This document shows, in pieces, positions 36,195-47,064 of a stretch of 64,000 nucleotides of DNA. Positions within the stretch are counted from its first letter, which is position 1, and each line of letters starts with the position of its first letter. A program made the position numbers and the translations under genes. The notes beneath the pieces are model-generated. The model was not told where the DNA came from and ran no database searches. It was given only the letters and a program-made list of their open reading frames with translations. This stretch comes from Volvariella volvacea V23 (taxonomy: Eukaryota; Basidiomycota; Agaricomycetes; Agaricales; Pluteaceae), in NCBI GenBank assembly GCA_000349905.1, contig KB722747.1, forward strand, positions 755,330 through 819,329, given 5' to 3'.

Positions 36195-37424
36195 ATTACT
36201 CTGTAATGAACAATAAGAACTTTAAGTAAGTTTGGTTATTCACGGTAGGATGGTAAAGAGGACAAGCAATTCAAATGGAGAGCAAAATGTAGGATTGAGT
36301 TGCAGCCATATTCGGGCAGCCTTTGGCTGGCTTCTACTATTAAATATATATGGGACGAGACTCACCGTATTCTGACTTTAACTCTTAGGACAAAGGAAAG
36401 GAAGAGCTGCTGGTTGAATTTGACAACATAAGGGCTTATATACAGATGAGTTCAATTCATTACATGAAGTGACCATATTTGCATCCAAGGATTCATCCTG
36501 TCTCTTGTCAATGAGAATAAGGGGAGCACAATGCATCTGCTACGGAGGCTTTGCTCAACAAGACTTGGCAGGGAGTCGACTGAATTTCGGTGCAAAATAT
36601 GGTAGGCTATGTAGCCAGAGGAATGATGAGCATCCCTGTGGCACACTTATCAGCTGGCCTTTGAATGGGCCGAAGGCGTTAGTACTACCCTATCAGCATG
36701 AATAGCTCACCAGATAGTTTGCGCAGAAAATGCTTATCACGGCAGATGTCAGGTCATATGTGAGGAACACTCAAATAAAATAGAACTTATAGAAGCAAAT
36801 GCCAGCCAAGATTGTCTTGGTTCAGAGTCATCGGACTTAGAATGCAGTGTTTAACAGCATAATAGTTGATATAATAAAGGGATGAATGATTCAGCAAACT
36901 TGAATGTTTTCGTATTGACAGGTGTAATGGACGCCCTTCAAAACAGCGTTCTTCCTGTCCACAGCCGTAAGAGCTAACAAGCATCAATCAACTGGGTTAC
37001 TGCAACAAAATTGGTTGGAAAGACATTTTTAAACATTGTGTCCATGGAACCAAGTATTGTGTATACAGGAAGGTCAGCCGAATTTTGTGCATTTTACACT
37101 TCGAGCCATTGCACTGTAGGAGTTTCTAGCAAAGACAATGCCTCAGTATCTACACTTTTATATCTCCTGGGTCCACGTTTAGATGCTTGCCGCTGGTGTC
37201 TGGCGTGCCACGGAAAATTTCTTCCTCTCAAGTGCTACTATCACTACCACGCCTTATACCATCGGACACATCATACCGCCAGACAAGTGACAGCTTCCTA
37301 ATCCATTTCTGAATGATCGTCGCTGGTGTTGTCGGCAATCCCTGCCCGCAACATCACACGGGAAATGGCTTCGCTCGGCTGTGTCCTGCGGGCCTTAACA
37401 GGCTCGAATGCATGCGACGCTCGT

Positions 37425-37690
37425 TCAAGTGCATAGCGAAGATACAAGGTCTACAAAATAACAGAATGTAGCTATCCTAGGAAGGATTTGCAGTCTCGTA
37501 ACGAGCGGGGTCTGGAAGACTTTGGGATGTGAGGCCAACAAGCACGAATGATGTAAAGCAAAACAGCATATACTAATCAAAGATCCAACTTTAGCTGCAG
37601 CAAAAAGCAACCGCACGTAGTCAAGGATAGTATACCAAAACTCTAGGTCCTCTCTCGACCCTTCGTCGCCTTGACATTCGGCCACTTGGA
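37425..37690 (-). pseudogene. C-terminal fragment of multi-pass membrane protein family
   Basis: Read on the minus strand, one frame gives MLFCFTSFVLVGLTSQSL, which matches the last helix of the large gene at 42387-48732 (MLFRFTSIVLVGLTFQNL). Upstream of this the frame breaks quickly and nothing else of the roughly 690-codon gene is present, so this is a truncated duplicate. Confidence 0.6.
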
Positions 37691-37700
37691 TTTTTGCATC

Positions 37701-38934
37701 AAATGTCTCTCTCTAGTGATACCCTACTACTAATAATGGGGACCATTCCATTGGCCGGCCTGGGTTCGACGTGCCAATTTTGCCCTTCTTCAATCAACGT
37801 GCCACTATTCGTGATACGCATGTCGAGTATCGTGTCTCCTCTTTTGGACCATGACGCGCACTAATGTGAAGCATAGAATGTTTTGGTAAGTGCTAAAGGT
37901 CACAGGTATGTGAAATCTAAGTCCTGATGTTGGACGTCAGTAAATGGGGTTAGAATGGGGGTGACAATCGGCCCCATCAGAGCAAGGGCGAAAGAGCAGG
38001 CAGCACGGGATGCATGTCATTCACTGAATTGGATATGATGACAAAGGTTTCAGGTGAAGTGTGCTATTAGAACTATAACAAAGTCGACTTGTAATATTTG
38101 GTGGCTTTACGACTTGCGTTGAGAATTTGCTCCCCTTCGATGAGTGGGTTGTCTACTTGGCATCTGTAAATGAAACGCGGTATATGAGCGCCTTCTTAGC
38201 CCCTTGAATAGCTAAATCGCTCCACAGAGAACAAACGAAGGCGATGCACCTGTCCTAATGTGTAGCGGATTAGAAGCACCTGTCCTAATGTGTAGCGGAT
38301 TAGAACAACAATCAGCATCAATGCCGATACCAGATATCACCGCGCAAAAAAAGATGCTGTACTCAGGAGTTCTCGAAAAAAGTCATAATTAATGCGGCCC
38401 GTCATGTAGAACCTGCTGCCGGTAACCATGAAAGAAGTTCACAGAAAAATGCACAAGCTCACATCACTATATATAGCTTTCTTTCTCTTGCTCCGTCCCT
38501 CTCACCAAATCATAGTGCCGCTCTGAAAGCTATTGGAGTCTAAAAGGACCACCTTATCCATTGGAAGTCGGATTAAAATGCTTTTGAGGTCACAAGGAGG
38601 TGGTTACATGGCACTCTCGAGATTAGTGAGAATACGGAGAAGGTTGGTATGTAAATTTTTGATTTGTACTTTCACGCCAAAATGTTGCACACCCTGCTTG
38701 ATATAGCAACCATAAATCACATTGAGCGACTTTACTTGGCAAAATCGCCTACACAATTATGTTGAAGTGAATGATTCGATTACCAAGCTTGCTGCGCACC
38801 ACTCTAATCACTCGAGTGACCACGGAGGTGCAAGAGAGAATTTATGAAGCCTTAAGTGGCTGTGAAGGAGCACGTTACTTCATATAGGTGCAATATGGGT
38901 GCCTAATAGAGTCCTGTAACCCAGTTAAATGCCA
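37701..38934. other. Intergenic, degraded sequence
   Basis: No gene is supported. A TATA-like tatatatag at about 38468 precedes sequence that may be the ruined 5' end of the I66 relic, but the start codon would be ATA and stops follow at once. Confidence 0.4.
38246..38305 (+). repeat. Tandem duplication, 2 x 30 bp
   Basis: Two perfect copies of a 30-bp unit beginning gcacctgtcctaatg, in non-coding sequence. Confidence 0.9.
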
Positions 38935-39091
38935 TCCACTTATCTTTAATTCAACCAACCCACCTTCCTTCCCTATGAATGAGGTATTCGAGCTCGTTCG
39001 TATTGACCAGGACAACCAAGGCAAACGGGATAATCCTGTAGCTTCCGATTTAGTGTTGATAGTAGCTCGATCTGTTGTTTGGTGTGAATGA
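38935..39091 (+). pseudogene. Last-exon relic of a second I66 protease inhibitor
   Basis: After an acceptor-like cag at 38932-38934 the frame reads VKCHPLIFN...PSFPMNEVFELVRID, the terminal exon of an I66 inhibitor, where PPNEvFe..R is the signature. It then runs past the normal end to a stop at 39091. I could not find the other exons upstream, so it is a fragment of a duplicated gene. Confidence 0.62.
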
Positions 39092-39603
39092 CATGGAGTT
39101 GGAAAAGTTATTTTTAGCAATAGTGAGTCTGAGAAAGGATTCATTAACCCGCTGGATAGCCTGATTTCCCATGGTAGAATTGTGCTCCTATGGTGACGAT
39201 ATACTTTCTGAGAGAAGTCGTATAACAAAGGAGTCGTCATGACATGTGTTTACTATCCACATTACGTGTAACGAATTACGCTATGCTGCAAAAGGACACA
39301 ATTGTCCCAATGATTTAGTGAATCAATAGGAGGAAGGGAGAGCACATGCATAAATATCGGGCCACTGAATACGATAAACCACTGTAGCAATATGTAGCAA
39401 GGAAGATGAATGCAGTGTTTCTCTACCAGGGATGTATCGAAATATATTCGGGGTCGTTGAAGGATCCCACAGACAAGGGGACGAAATTTAGAGGTCTCCG
39501 TGTGCTCTTTGGTCGATAGTGTGGTTCGTTGATAGTAAGGGCAAGAGATAGCAGTTCAGGTGCAAATTGTATACATGCGGGTTAAGTAACATTATAAGCA
39601 AAC
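39092..39603. other. Intergenic
   Basis: Nothing recognisable between the I66 relic and the LTR. Confidence 0.5.
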
Positions 39604-40280
39604 TGTTGGGGAAAAAGCGAATACTCAGATTCTATTCCCAAGCGAAGAATATAAGTAAAAGGGTGGAAAGAAGAAGAGGCTAGCTCGTATGCTTACCTAT
39701 TCCCAAGCGAAGAATCTTTAAAGCTGGGAAATAGGTGGCAAGAGCAGTACGGTATATATACTACTCGAAGATAAATAAAGATAAATAAAGGGATATAATC
39801 TCCTGGGTGAGGAGAAGTGGGGGGTAAGAATGAAAGTAACAAAGTGGGAGTCCTGAGCGAAGAGTGTAGCGCACAGACCAGGGGACGTGTAAGCTGGGTC
39901 GGCATGTATGTGTAAGCCCGTGTCATGCACAGTTAATGTGGGAAGTGGATGAGGTCATATGAAATCATAACTGGTCATCTGACTCGACACATGTTCATCT
40001 AGAACAAGATTGGATCATCAGACTTAATACAAAACAAAGGGTATACCATAAGTGGGAAATGGGGACGGGTAGGATAGGAACGGGTATCGTAGATGAGGGT
40101 GTAGGGTACGGGTNNNNNNNNNNNNNNNNNNNNNNNNNNNNNNNNNNNNNNNNNNNNNNNNNNNNNNNNNNNNNNNNNNNNNNNNNNNNNNNNNNNNNNN
40201 NNNNNNNNNNNNNGATGTAGATGCTTGGTGGGCGTCAGAATATCAGGCGTTTATGTCAAGGGCTCTTACAAGCCCTGACA
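39604..40280 (-). mobile_element. Solo LTR, family 1, copy b (TSD caaac)
   Basis: Reverse complement of the LTR at 42868-43627. It runs from tgttgggg (39604) to the palindromic end ..aagccctgaca (40280) and is flanked by caaac at 39599-39603 and 40281-40285. A 100-N gap (40114-40213) lies inside, so the true length is not known. It carries no internal coding sequence. Confidence 0.88.
40114..40213. other. Assembly gap (100 N)
   Basis: Exactly 100 N characters within LTR family 1 copy b. The other copies let one predict the missing sequence class. Confidence 0.99.
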
Positions 40281-40326
40281 CAAACAAAAGGTACTAACAA
40301 AACTGGTCAGGTTAGCCAGTGAGTCA

Positions 40327-41150
40327 TCAAAGCTCCAAGGTTTCTTTATGCTCATCAATCTTCTGGTACAACAATTTCTCATCCAGACCCTCTCCTTGAT
40401 CACCGCTTTCCAGATTCTTTCTCTCCAATCGAGCGATGCCCCGCCAAGGGTCACTCTCTCCAATATGGTACACATAGCCCTCCACTCTCACTTTCCAAAG
40501 CCTAGGGTTTGACCCTAGACCCTCACCAATCCTCTTCACCTGATTCTTCACATTCTGTGTTATAACATTTAACTCCAATTGTTCCCCAGTCACACCCGGC
40601 GAACCCGAAATAATCCCCTTGGCGTCAGAGACAAGAGTTTGCAGGTATGGGGTTACGAACTGAAATTGTTGCAGGGGTGGTTGAATATCTTCACCTCCTT
40701 CAACTTGGGCGACTAAAATGCTATACTAAACGGCTCCACATCTAGTGTGTCTAACCACATAGATCTTCTGGAGGCCATCAAACGTGAGGGCATATTCGAT
40801 TGCAGCAAGGACACTGTTGGTGTTGTCTCTTGGATCTATTTGACTTTGGAAGAGTTCATTATTAATTTGCCAAGTTATTTCAATTTTAGCGGACAATCTG
40901 AGCGCTGGGGGTGTGGAGGACCTGCTTTCCTATATTTCGATAAACAAATACAGTTCCCCGCTCAGTGCCCTTTCTGACAAACTCGGGAATGTGGGAGTCA
41001 GAACACCTGATCCACATTGTCTAAGTGTGCACATAAGCGTGTGCAAGTGTATGCAGTCATAACAAGGAGCGATGAAGAATATTGAGCCTGTAGTTTCATT
41101 AGACATTGAAGTGTACTCACAGCTGGATTCTGACTAAGCTTTGCAGACAT
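40327..41150 (-). pseudogene. Beta-carbonic anhydrase, decayed duplicate
   Basis: Starts MSAKLSQNPA (ATG at 41150) and follows the exon plan of the intact gene at 35407-36194. The zinc site has decayed: the dyad motif reads CSDSHIPE (Arg to His) and the second motif reads RHTRCGAV (Gly to Arg), although the Cys, Asp, His and Cys ligands themselves remain. An in-frame TAG at 40726-40728 follows directly. The last exon is still open, with ITQNVKNQVKRIGEG and VEGYVYHIGES matching the C-terminus. The splice edges of the second intron are weak. I infer an inactive copy made by segmental duplication. Confidence 0.78.
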
Positions 41151-42386
41151 ATTGCTCTATGGTGATCAATAGAAGGTACGATTAGTTGGGTTCGGGATGA
41201 TTGTAAGGAGCCAGATGGAAAAAAGAACTGGAGTTGGAACTCCAGCCGGATTTACCATATAGCCTTTGAATGAATTATGCGATGGCATACAATGGCTGTC
41301 AACAGTATATAGGATAAGACGTGCTGTATGCTGATTGCAAGTACTCGAGACAAAGGAATCGGACAGATGCTGGATGACTTGGACAACCTGGGAGCTTATA
41401 TATGTATGTGTTCAGCTCGTCACATGAAATTGATCATATCAACAAATCAAGATCTTCATTTTCCTGTCACGGTATCCATAAGGAAAAAAGAAAGTAAACA
41501 GCTATCTGTTATGGGAGACCTGCTCAGGATGGGTTAATTAACAGCCGACTGAATTACAGTGCAAAATATGGTAGATTCCATGGTAGAAGAAATGCTGGGT
41601 AACCCTGCGATGTACTTACTGGCTAGCCTTTGAAGGGACCAGGGGCATTTGTACCGTCTTATTGTCCAAGGCATCTCTTACTTAGAAAGATATCATTATC
41701 CTATATCTTGTATCATGTGTGAGGAGCATACAAGTAAAGGGAAATGGGAACCAGCTACCTGGATCACTTTTGTTTGGTCATCGGGTTCGTGATGTGCTGC
41801 TTATCAATGCCACTGCTGAACTGGTGACAAGGTGGGTGATTCTACCAAGGTTCTTGTATTGATAGAAGCAATGATGCATTGCCATTCATAGGTAATGTTC
41901 TTCCTGTCTTTCATCCAAGTGCTCACAAGCGTGCATCAGGTGAGGCAGTACAACAGAGTCATTTGAAAAGAAGACATCTAACATGCCAACTGTCAGGCGG
42001 AGTGTAGAGCACAGAGAAAGCAAAAGAAATCTTGGGCGTCTAGCATTTCAAACCATCGCACAATGGGACTAGTACGAGTTTCTCAAATGGACAGTGCCTC
42101 GTTGTCTCTATTATCCAATTCTTACTCTATTTCTAGTCAGTGTCAATCTTACACATCATAAAATTTTCTTCCTAGTAGAAAATTACCCTTTGCTAGCTCC
42201 TCTGTTCGTGTTGCTATTGTACCGTTCGAGTGAATTTTATCGGATAAGCCAGCGGCTCTTAGCACCCAGTCAAATGGGAGACTTACTTCCTTTTATCTTT
42301 TATGGATTATTTGAGATCATTTGTGCAACTTGAAAATTGAGGTGATAATTCTTACAAGGCCTACAAAATGATGAAACGCTGCTATC
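41151..42386. other. Intergenic within duplication copy B
   Basis: Spacer between the carbonic anhydrase relic and the 3' end of the membrane gene. Partly alignable with 36200-37420. No gene is seen. Confidence 0.5.
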
Positions 42387-42867
42387 CTACAAAAGATTTG
42401 CACTCTCGTAACGAGCAGAGTCCAGAAGGTTTTGGAATGTGAGGCCAACAAGCACGATTGATGTAAAGCGAAACAACATATAAATCGTTGTAGCATCAAG
42501 ACAACAAGTAGCAATTAACACGAATGCCAGGTTTTTCCACCAGGACAGGATTGTATATTTTTGTCTGTAATCATGAATGATCAATAAAAGCCCAATGAGT
42601 AGAGAGAGTGTGGTAATTATCACTAGGCATGCCCTCCATAGAACCTGGAGAATTGGTGACGAGAATTGAGTGTCCCATGCCATGACGTGTATTCCACCAA
42701 AGAGGGCTCCTACTATAGACATCCAAGATACCATGCGTTGTCAGTCCCTAATGGTCAGGTCGCCAGCAGAGTGTATCTCAGTGCGCTTCGCATTAGCAAT
42801 TCGTTTCGCCATGTCCTTCAATGGAGCACAGATAGCCAGTAAGGTCCTCTTCAATCTCTCTTTACCT

Positions 42868-43627
42868 TGTCAGGGCTCGTAAGAGCCCTTGACATAAACG
42901 CCCGATATTCAGACGCCTACCAAGCATCTACATCTCATCAACAAGCGCTCACCTAGCGTTTATACCCACATTGACGCCCACCAAGCGTCTCTATTATCTC
43001 ATTTCTCTTTCTTTCTTCTGTCTTTTCCGATACACCCTTTCATTATATCTTTGACACATAATACACATTACCCCATCTCCTCTCTTACACATCACCCTTA
43101 CCTATATACATCCGCTTATCCGTACCCTACACCCTCATCTACGATACCCGTTCCTACTCTACCCATCTCCGCTTCCCCTATATGGTATACCCTTTGTTCT
43201 CCACTGCATCCGATGGTTCAATCTTGTTCTAGATGAACATGTGTCAAGTCAGAAGATCGATTATGATTTCATATGACTCTGTCCATTCCCACATTGACTG
43301 CGCATGACACAGGCTTACACGTACACGCCGACCTAGCTTACGCATCCCCTGGTCTGTGTGCTACACTCTTCGCTCAGGACTCCCACTTTGTTACTTTCAT
43401 TCTTACCCTCCCACTTCTCCTCACCCAGGAGATTATATCCCTTTATTTATCTTTATTTATCTTCGAGTAGTATATATACCATACTGCTCTTGCCACCTAT
43501 TCCCCAGCTTTAAAGATTCTTCGCTTGGGAATAGGTAAGCAGACGAGCTAGCCTCTTCTTCACTCATACCTTTACTTATTATTCTTCGCTTGGGAATAGA
43601 ATCTGAGTATTCGCTTTTGCCTCAACA
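42868..43627 (+). mobile_element. Solo LTR, family 1, copy c (TSD tacct)
   Basis: 760 bp from the palindromic end tgtcagggctc..gagcccttgaca to ..cctcaaca, flanked by tacct at 42863-42867 and 43628-43632. This is the best-preserved copy of the family. It contains a TATA-like tagtatatatacc and a repeated cttcgcttgggaata, as expected for LTR promoter and R regions. It sits inside the coding sequence of the membrane gene. Confidence 0.92.
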
Positions 43628-43715
43628 TACCTAGAGATATCATAGTCAGCAAAGCAGTGGGCATACTTCTTTTTACTTTCTGTGTTTCATTCTTAGGGCC
43701 ACTGATATCTCCCAG

Positions 43716-44270
43716 TGTCACAGTTTTCTACATGTGACAGTATTCACACTATTACTTCCCTTCAATTACCTCATATTCTTCTAGTAACCCTCGAGCGCTA
43801 ACACCCTTGAGCGGCTATTGTGGGCGCTTATGCCTCAGCGCTTATCCTAGGCATCTATTTCTATTATATAATCATTGTTAGTAATATCCTCACATGCTAA
43901 AACTTCTCTAAAATCTTCCAGAAGGTTATGAAACATGCCAAAACCTTGGAGTCATATTACATCATGACTGAGTCATATGTATAGCCTCATAAAATGTCAT
44001 GGAACATTGTAAAATAGAGGGACTTACGCCATTGGTCAATTAGTTAAACACATGCTTCAGATGACTGATAGATCTGTTGGCAGTCGTTTACATTATACAA
44101 ATAGTTACATATAGTCTTGTAAATTATATAAGGCCTGTACTTCTGAGTATCACTCCTCAGATTAATCAATTTGTTCTTTCATCACTCTACTGCATTACTT
44201 GTGCACAAGCAACTGCCCTATTTGACTCTACTCCTGCTAAAGATCATCTCAGAGGTAAGTACTTGTAACA
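43716..44270 (+). mobile_element. Solo LTR, family 2, copy c (TSD cccag)
   Basis: 555 bp from tgtcacagttttc to ..acttgtaaca with cccag on both sides (43711-43715 and 44271-44275). Related to 10645-11092. It interrupts the same membrane gene only 88 bp from the family 1 LTR. No internal region is present. Confidence 0.9.
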
Positions 44271-44545
44271 CCCAGAGGCCAGATGTGTAACCAACATGGC
44301 CACAAACCAATATACCACTCCTTCTCCCACAACTCTTGCCTCCCCCACCTCTCAGAAGGTCCATCTGGCCCACTCTTCCTCTCTCCGTTTCAATAGAAAT
44401 AAACCAGATTGTTGGATGGACCATCAGTATGGACCGGACTTATGGTTATCCGGACCAAGTATGCGGACCGGTACTTAGAATGTACACATGTTACAGAGAA
44501 ATACATGGCTAGATACACATGGTAGATAGTCATAGGATACAGGTA

Positions 44546-47064
44546 CAGTACAATATGTCATAATGCATATCGTCGGTTCCCACCTATTTTCAATGCAGTA
44601 CGAGATTTATTTGTTAAGACATTTTGTGACATTTTGTGACAGCATAACAGTAACCACATTCTCCTTCATTGCCAACCCGCTACCGCCCATTTTCTACTCT
44701 GCTTTCTTGAAGTATTCATCAAGATCACGTTGCTTTGCACCCAGAAGCTCATCGTGCCTCAAGCTGATTCACAATTTCCGCAGCAAGTGGGACAAATCCA
44801 CAGCAAGATCAGAGCCATATTCGAGGCATACAGTCTCCAACTGCTAGCACATCAAGATTGCATCGCTTCAGCTAACTGTAACCTTCTTTACACCCTCGGA
44901 ATCCTCATCTTCATCAGCTGCATCCTTATCATCTCCTTCATCAGCAGCGAATTTTTTGTGGACCTCCTTCAAGATATCAGCATCACCCCCTTCAAACCTG
45001 TAGGGAGAATCCCCAATTTCCATCTCACTTGCTGGCTCAAGCAGTTCATCCATTGTTGGGAGGTCTCCGAAGATTCAGTTTCGACTTTTGAGTGTATCAA
45101 TGGATGCAAGAAGATCAGATTCAGTGGTAGTAAGCTGGGGGGGAGGTAGAGAGCGGTGTATCTTGAGAGTTAGGTGAGGATATTGGCTGGCCATTGCGAG
45201 GTGCTCAACAGCTTGAAGAGCAGTAGTGGCATCACCCTCTGCACACATGATGGCATCAAGTGCAGGCCGCCAGTTGTGGTCTTGGTAGTGTTCACCTAGA
45301 TGATGTTGCAAGGTCTCTTCGGCGACAGGCAATGTCATTTCTGTGGTAGCGAATGCATGGATGATGTTCCAAGCACCAGGATCACCTCATGCATCTCCTG
45401 TTCATGAGCATCACTGGCAAATGGTTCAGGTAAGAAAGGGTGAATATGATAGTTTTCAAGGTCAATGCGTACCGATAGTGTTTAGGTTGTATCTTTGTAT
45501 GCTCCCAACAATGAATGATAGTCTCCTGAACCAGGCACGTCTTACCATGTGCATAGCTTCGAGAAGACTGACATTGAAGATCTCCCGCTCTCCAGCATCA
45601 TCTAAGTCAATGACATGATGGCAGAATGCTCATCGGTAGTAAGCTTTGACACAATGGATGATTCCAGCATCAAGAGGTTGAACAGCTGAGGTCAAATTGG
45701 GTTCGAAGTATACCAACTTGATATGTTGAGATGCATAAGCAATAAAATGACCTGAAAAATTGTCCAGAAGCAGGCAGATGTTATGCTTTTGGGCCTTCAT
45801 CTGCATATCCAACCTCTTGACCCATCTAATTTGCAAGATTAATCAGATTCACGTATAAGATGATGGAGAAAGAACGTTTACTGCTCAAACAACTCTGATG
45901 TCATCCATACTTTCTTGTTGTTGCGGTAATAAAATCCATGTTGCTCACCTGATTTCTTCTTGAAGCATCATGGCTTTTCAGACTTTCCAATGAACAAGGG
46001 CTCCAATAGCTCAGAGCCATCAGCATTACATGCAAATGCAACTGTAATTCTGAACTTGCTATGCTTCTTTCCACTCATAGGGCTTGATGAAATGCCACAC
46101 TCTGGTGGTGAGCTGCATGATCAAAACCAAATCAATGATGATTATGACTGAGACATTTTGAGGACGTACAATGGGTACAAGCCAGTTTCATCAAGATTGA
46201 AGCAATCTTGAGGAAGATAAGAACCCAGAATCTGGGAAATGCGCTCTTGTTCCATTGCTATATCCTCTTTGTTCAAAGATCCTGCCTCTCCATGTCGACA
46301 ATATTCTTTCAACTGATATGCTTTCAAAAATGGTGCAACCCATCCCTCACCATCCAAGCACTCTTTCTGAGGAACCCCCAGCTCTTCTTCATATCGAGCA
46401 CACTTGGTCTGCAACATCTCTCCAGTAACAGATTCCTCTTTCTCCTCCATGTGCCAGACCCACAATACAAGTGCATGTTCTACATCAGGACGGGTTACAA
46501 TATGTGGTCGTTTGGATGACAATGTATTGGGATGACTGTTGACACGAGCTTCTAATTCCTTGTGTTTACATGTGTTGAGTTTCCGAGATAGAGTTGACTG
46601 GTCAAATACTAAGCGCCCTTCCTTTCGGTCTCTAAACTCCTTCACAATTGCTGCCTAAGACATTCCAGGGTGTTCATCAACAAATTTGTACATGACCAGC
46701 CAATCTGCCAGGGTAAGGAGCTCGTGGGTATGCTTCTTGACAGATTTAGCACTGGTTCTTGGTCCATTGATCCTTGTTCCCCCTTTGGGGCCAGATTTTC
46801 AAGTATAAGAAGTAGGAGGACGGGGTTTGCGGGTGGGTACAGGCACCATAATTGGAGGCAAAGACGAAAAAATCTGTTCTGATGCCTCTCATCAGCATTC
46901 ACCTTGGCAATTTCATACTGCATATTTCTGAGATTCATCCAATGTGTTATGCATTATGCACTATCACTCATATTTCCCTTGGGAACGGTGTTTGTTCCGG
47001 CCAAAATCCAATGCAATATGGGATTTATGCATTGTGACCGCATGCATTATGACATATTGTACTG
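44546..47064 (-). mobile_element. pogo-type DNA transposon with 23-bp TIRs
   Basis: 2519 bp bounded by perfect 23-bp terminal inverted repeats beginning cagtacaatatgtc (44546 onward and the complement ending at 47064), with a TA duplication at 44544-44545 and 47065-47066. TIRs starting CAGT and TA target sites are typical of the pogo/Tigger branch of Tc1/mariner, and the cargo is a matching transposase. The insertion point is inside a solo LTR. Confidence 0.95.
44868..46849 (-). pseudogene. pogo/CENP-B-type transposase, four nonsense codons
   Basis: Minus-strand DDE transposase with an N-terminal helix-turn-helix region (LADWLVMYKFVDEHPGMS, then QSTLSRKL) and a CENP-B-like second domain. The catalytic core has the three acidic residues in the motifs NLDETGLYP, LLLDNFSGH and VQPLDAGII. 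At least two introns are visible (about 46166-46115 with gtacgt..cag, and one after LLEAMHM at about 45543). Stops interrupt it at 46799-46801 (TGA), 46655-46657 (TAG), 45968-45970 (TGA) and 45630-45632 (TGA). Each fits a C-to-T change, three of them CGA to TGA. The C-terminus is acidic (DEDEDSEG). Non-autonomous now, although its TIRs are intact. Confidence 0.88.

Larger units (their letters stand above)
35407..37700 (-). repeat. Segmental duplication, copy A
   Basis: The order carbonic anhydrase, about 1.2 kb spacer, then C-terminal fragment of the membrane family recurs at 40327-42500 in the same orientation. Coding parts and several spacer stretches align (for example gggcttatata near 36430 and gggagcttatata near 41392). 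The copies have diverged considerably. Confidence 0.6.
40327..42500 (-). repeat. Segmental duplication, copy B
   Basis: Second copy of the carbonic anhydrase plus membrane-protein C-terminus block described at 35407-37700. Here the membrane gene is present in full length but broken by transposons. Confidence 0.6.

Noticed and set aside
42868..42894. Perfect hairpin that could be read as a terminator
   Set aside because: It is the end of an LTR found in three copies with target duplications, and rho-independent terminators do not apply to a fungal genome.
44868..45053. Acidic 61-codon frame as an independent small gene
   Set aside because: It lies at the 3' end of the transposase reading direction and fits an acidic C-terminal tail of that protein.
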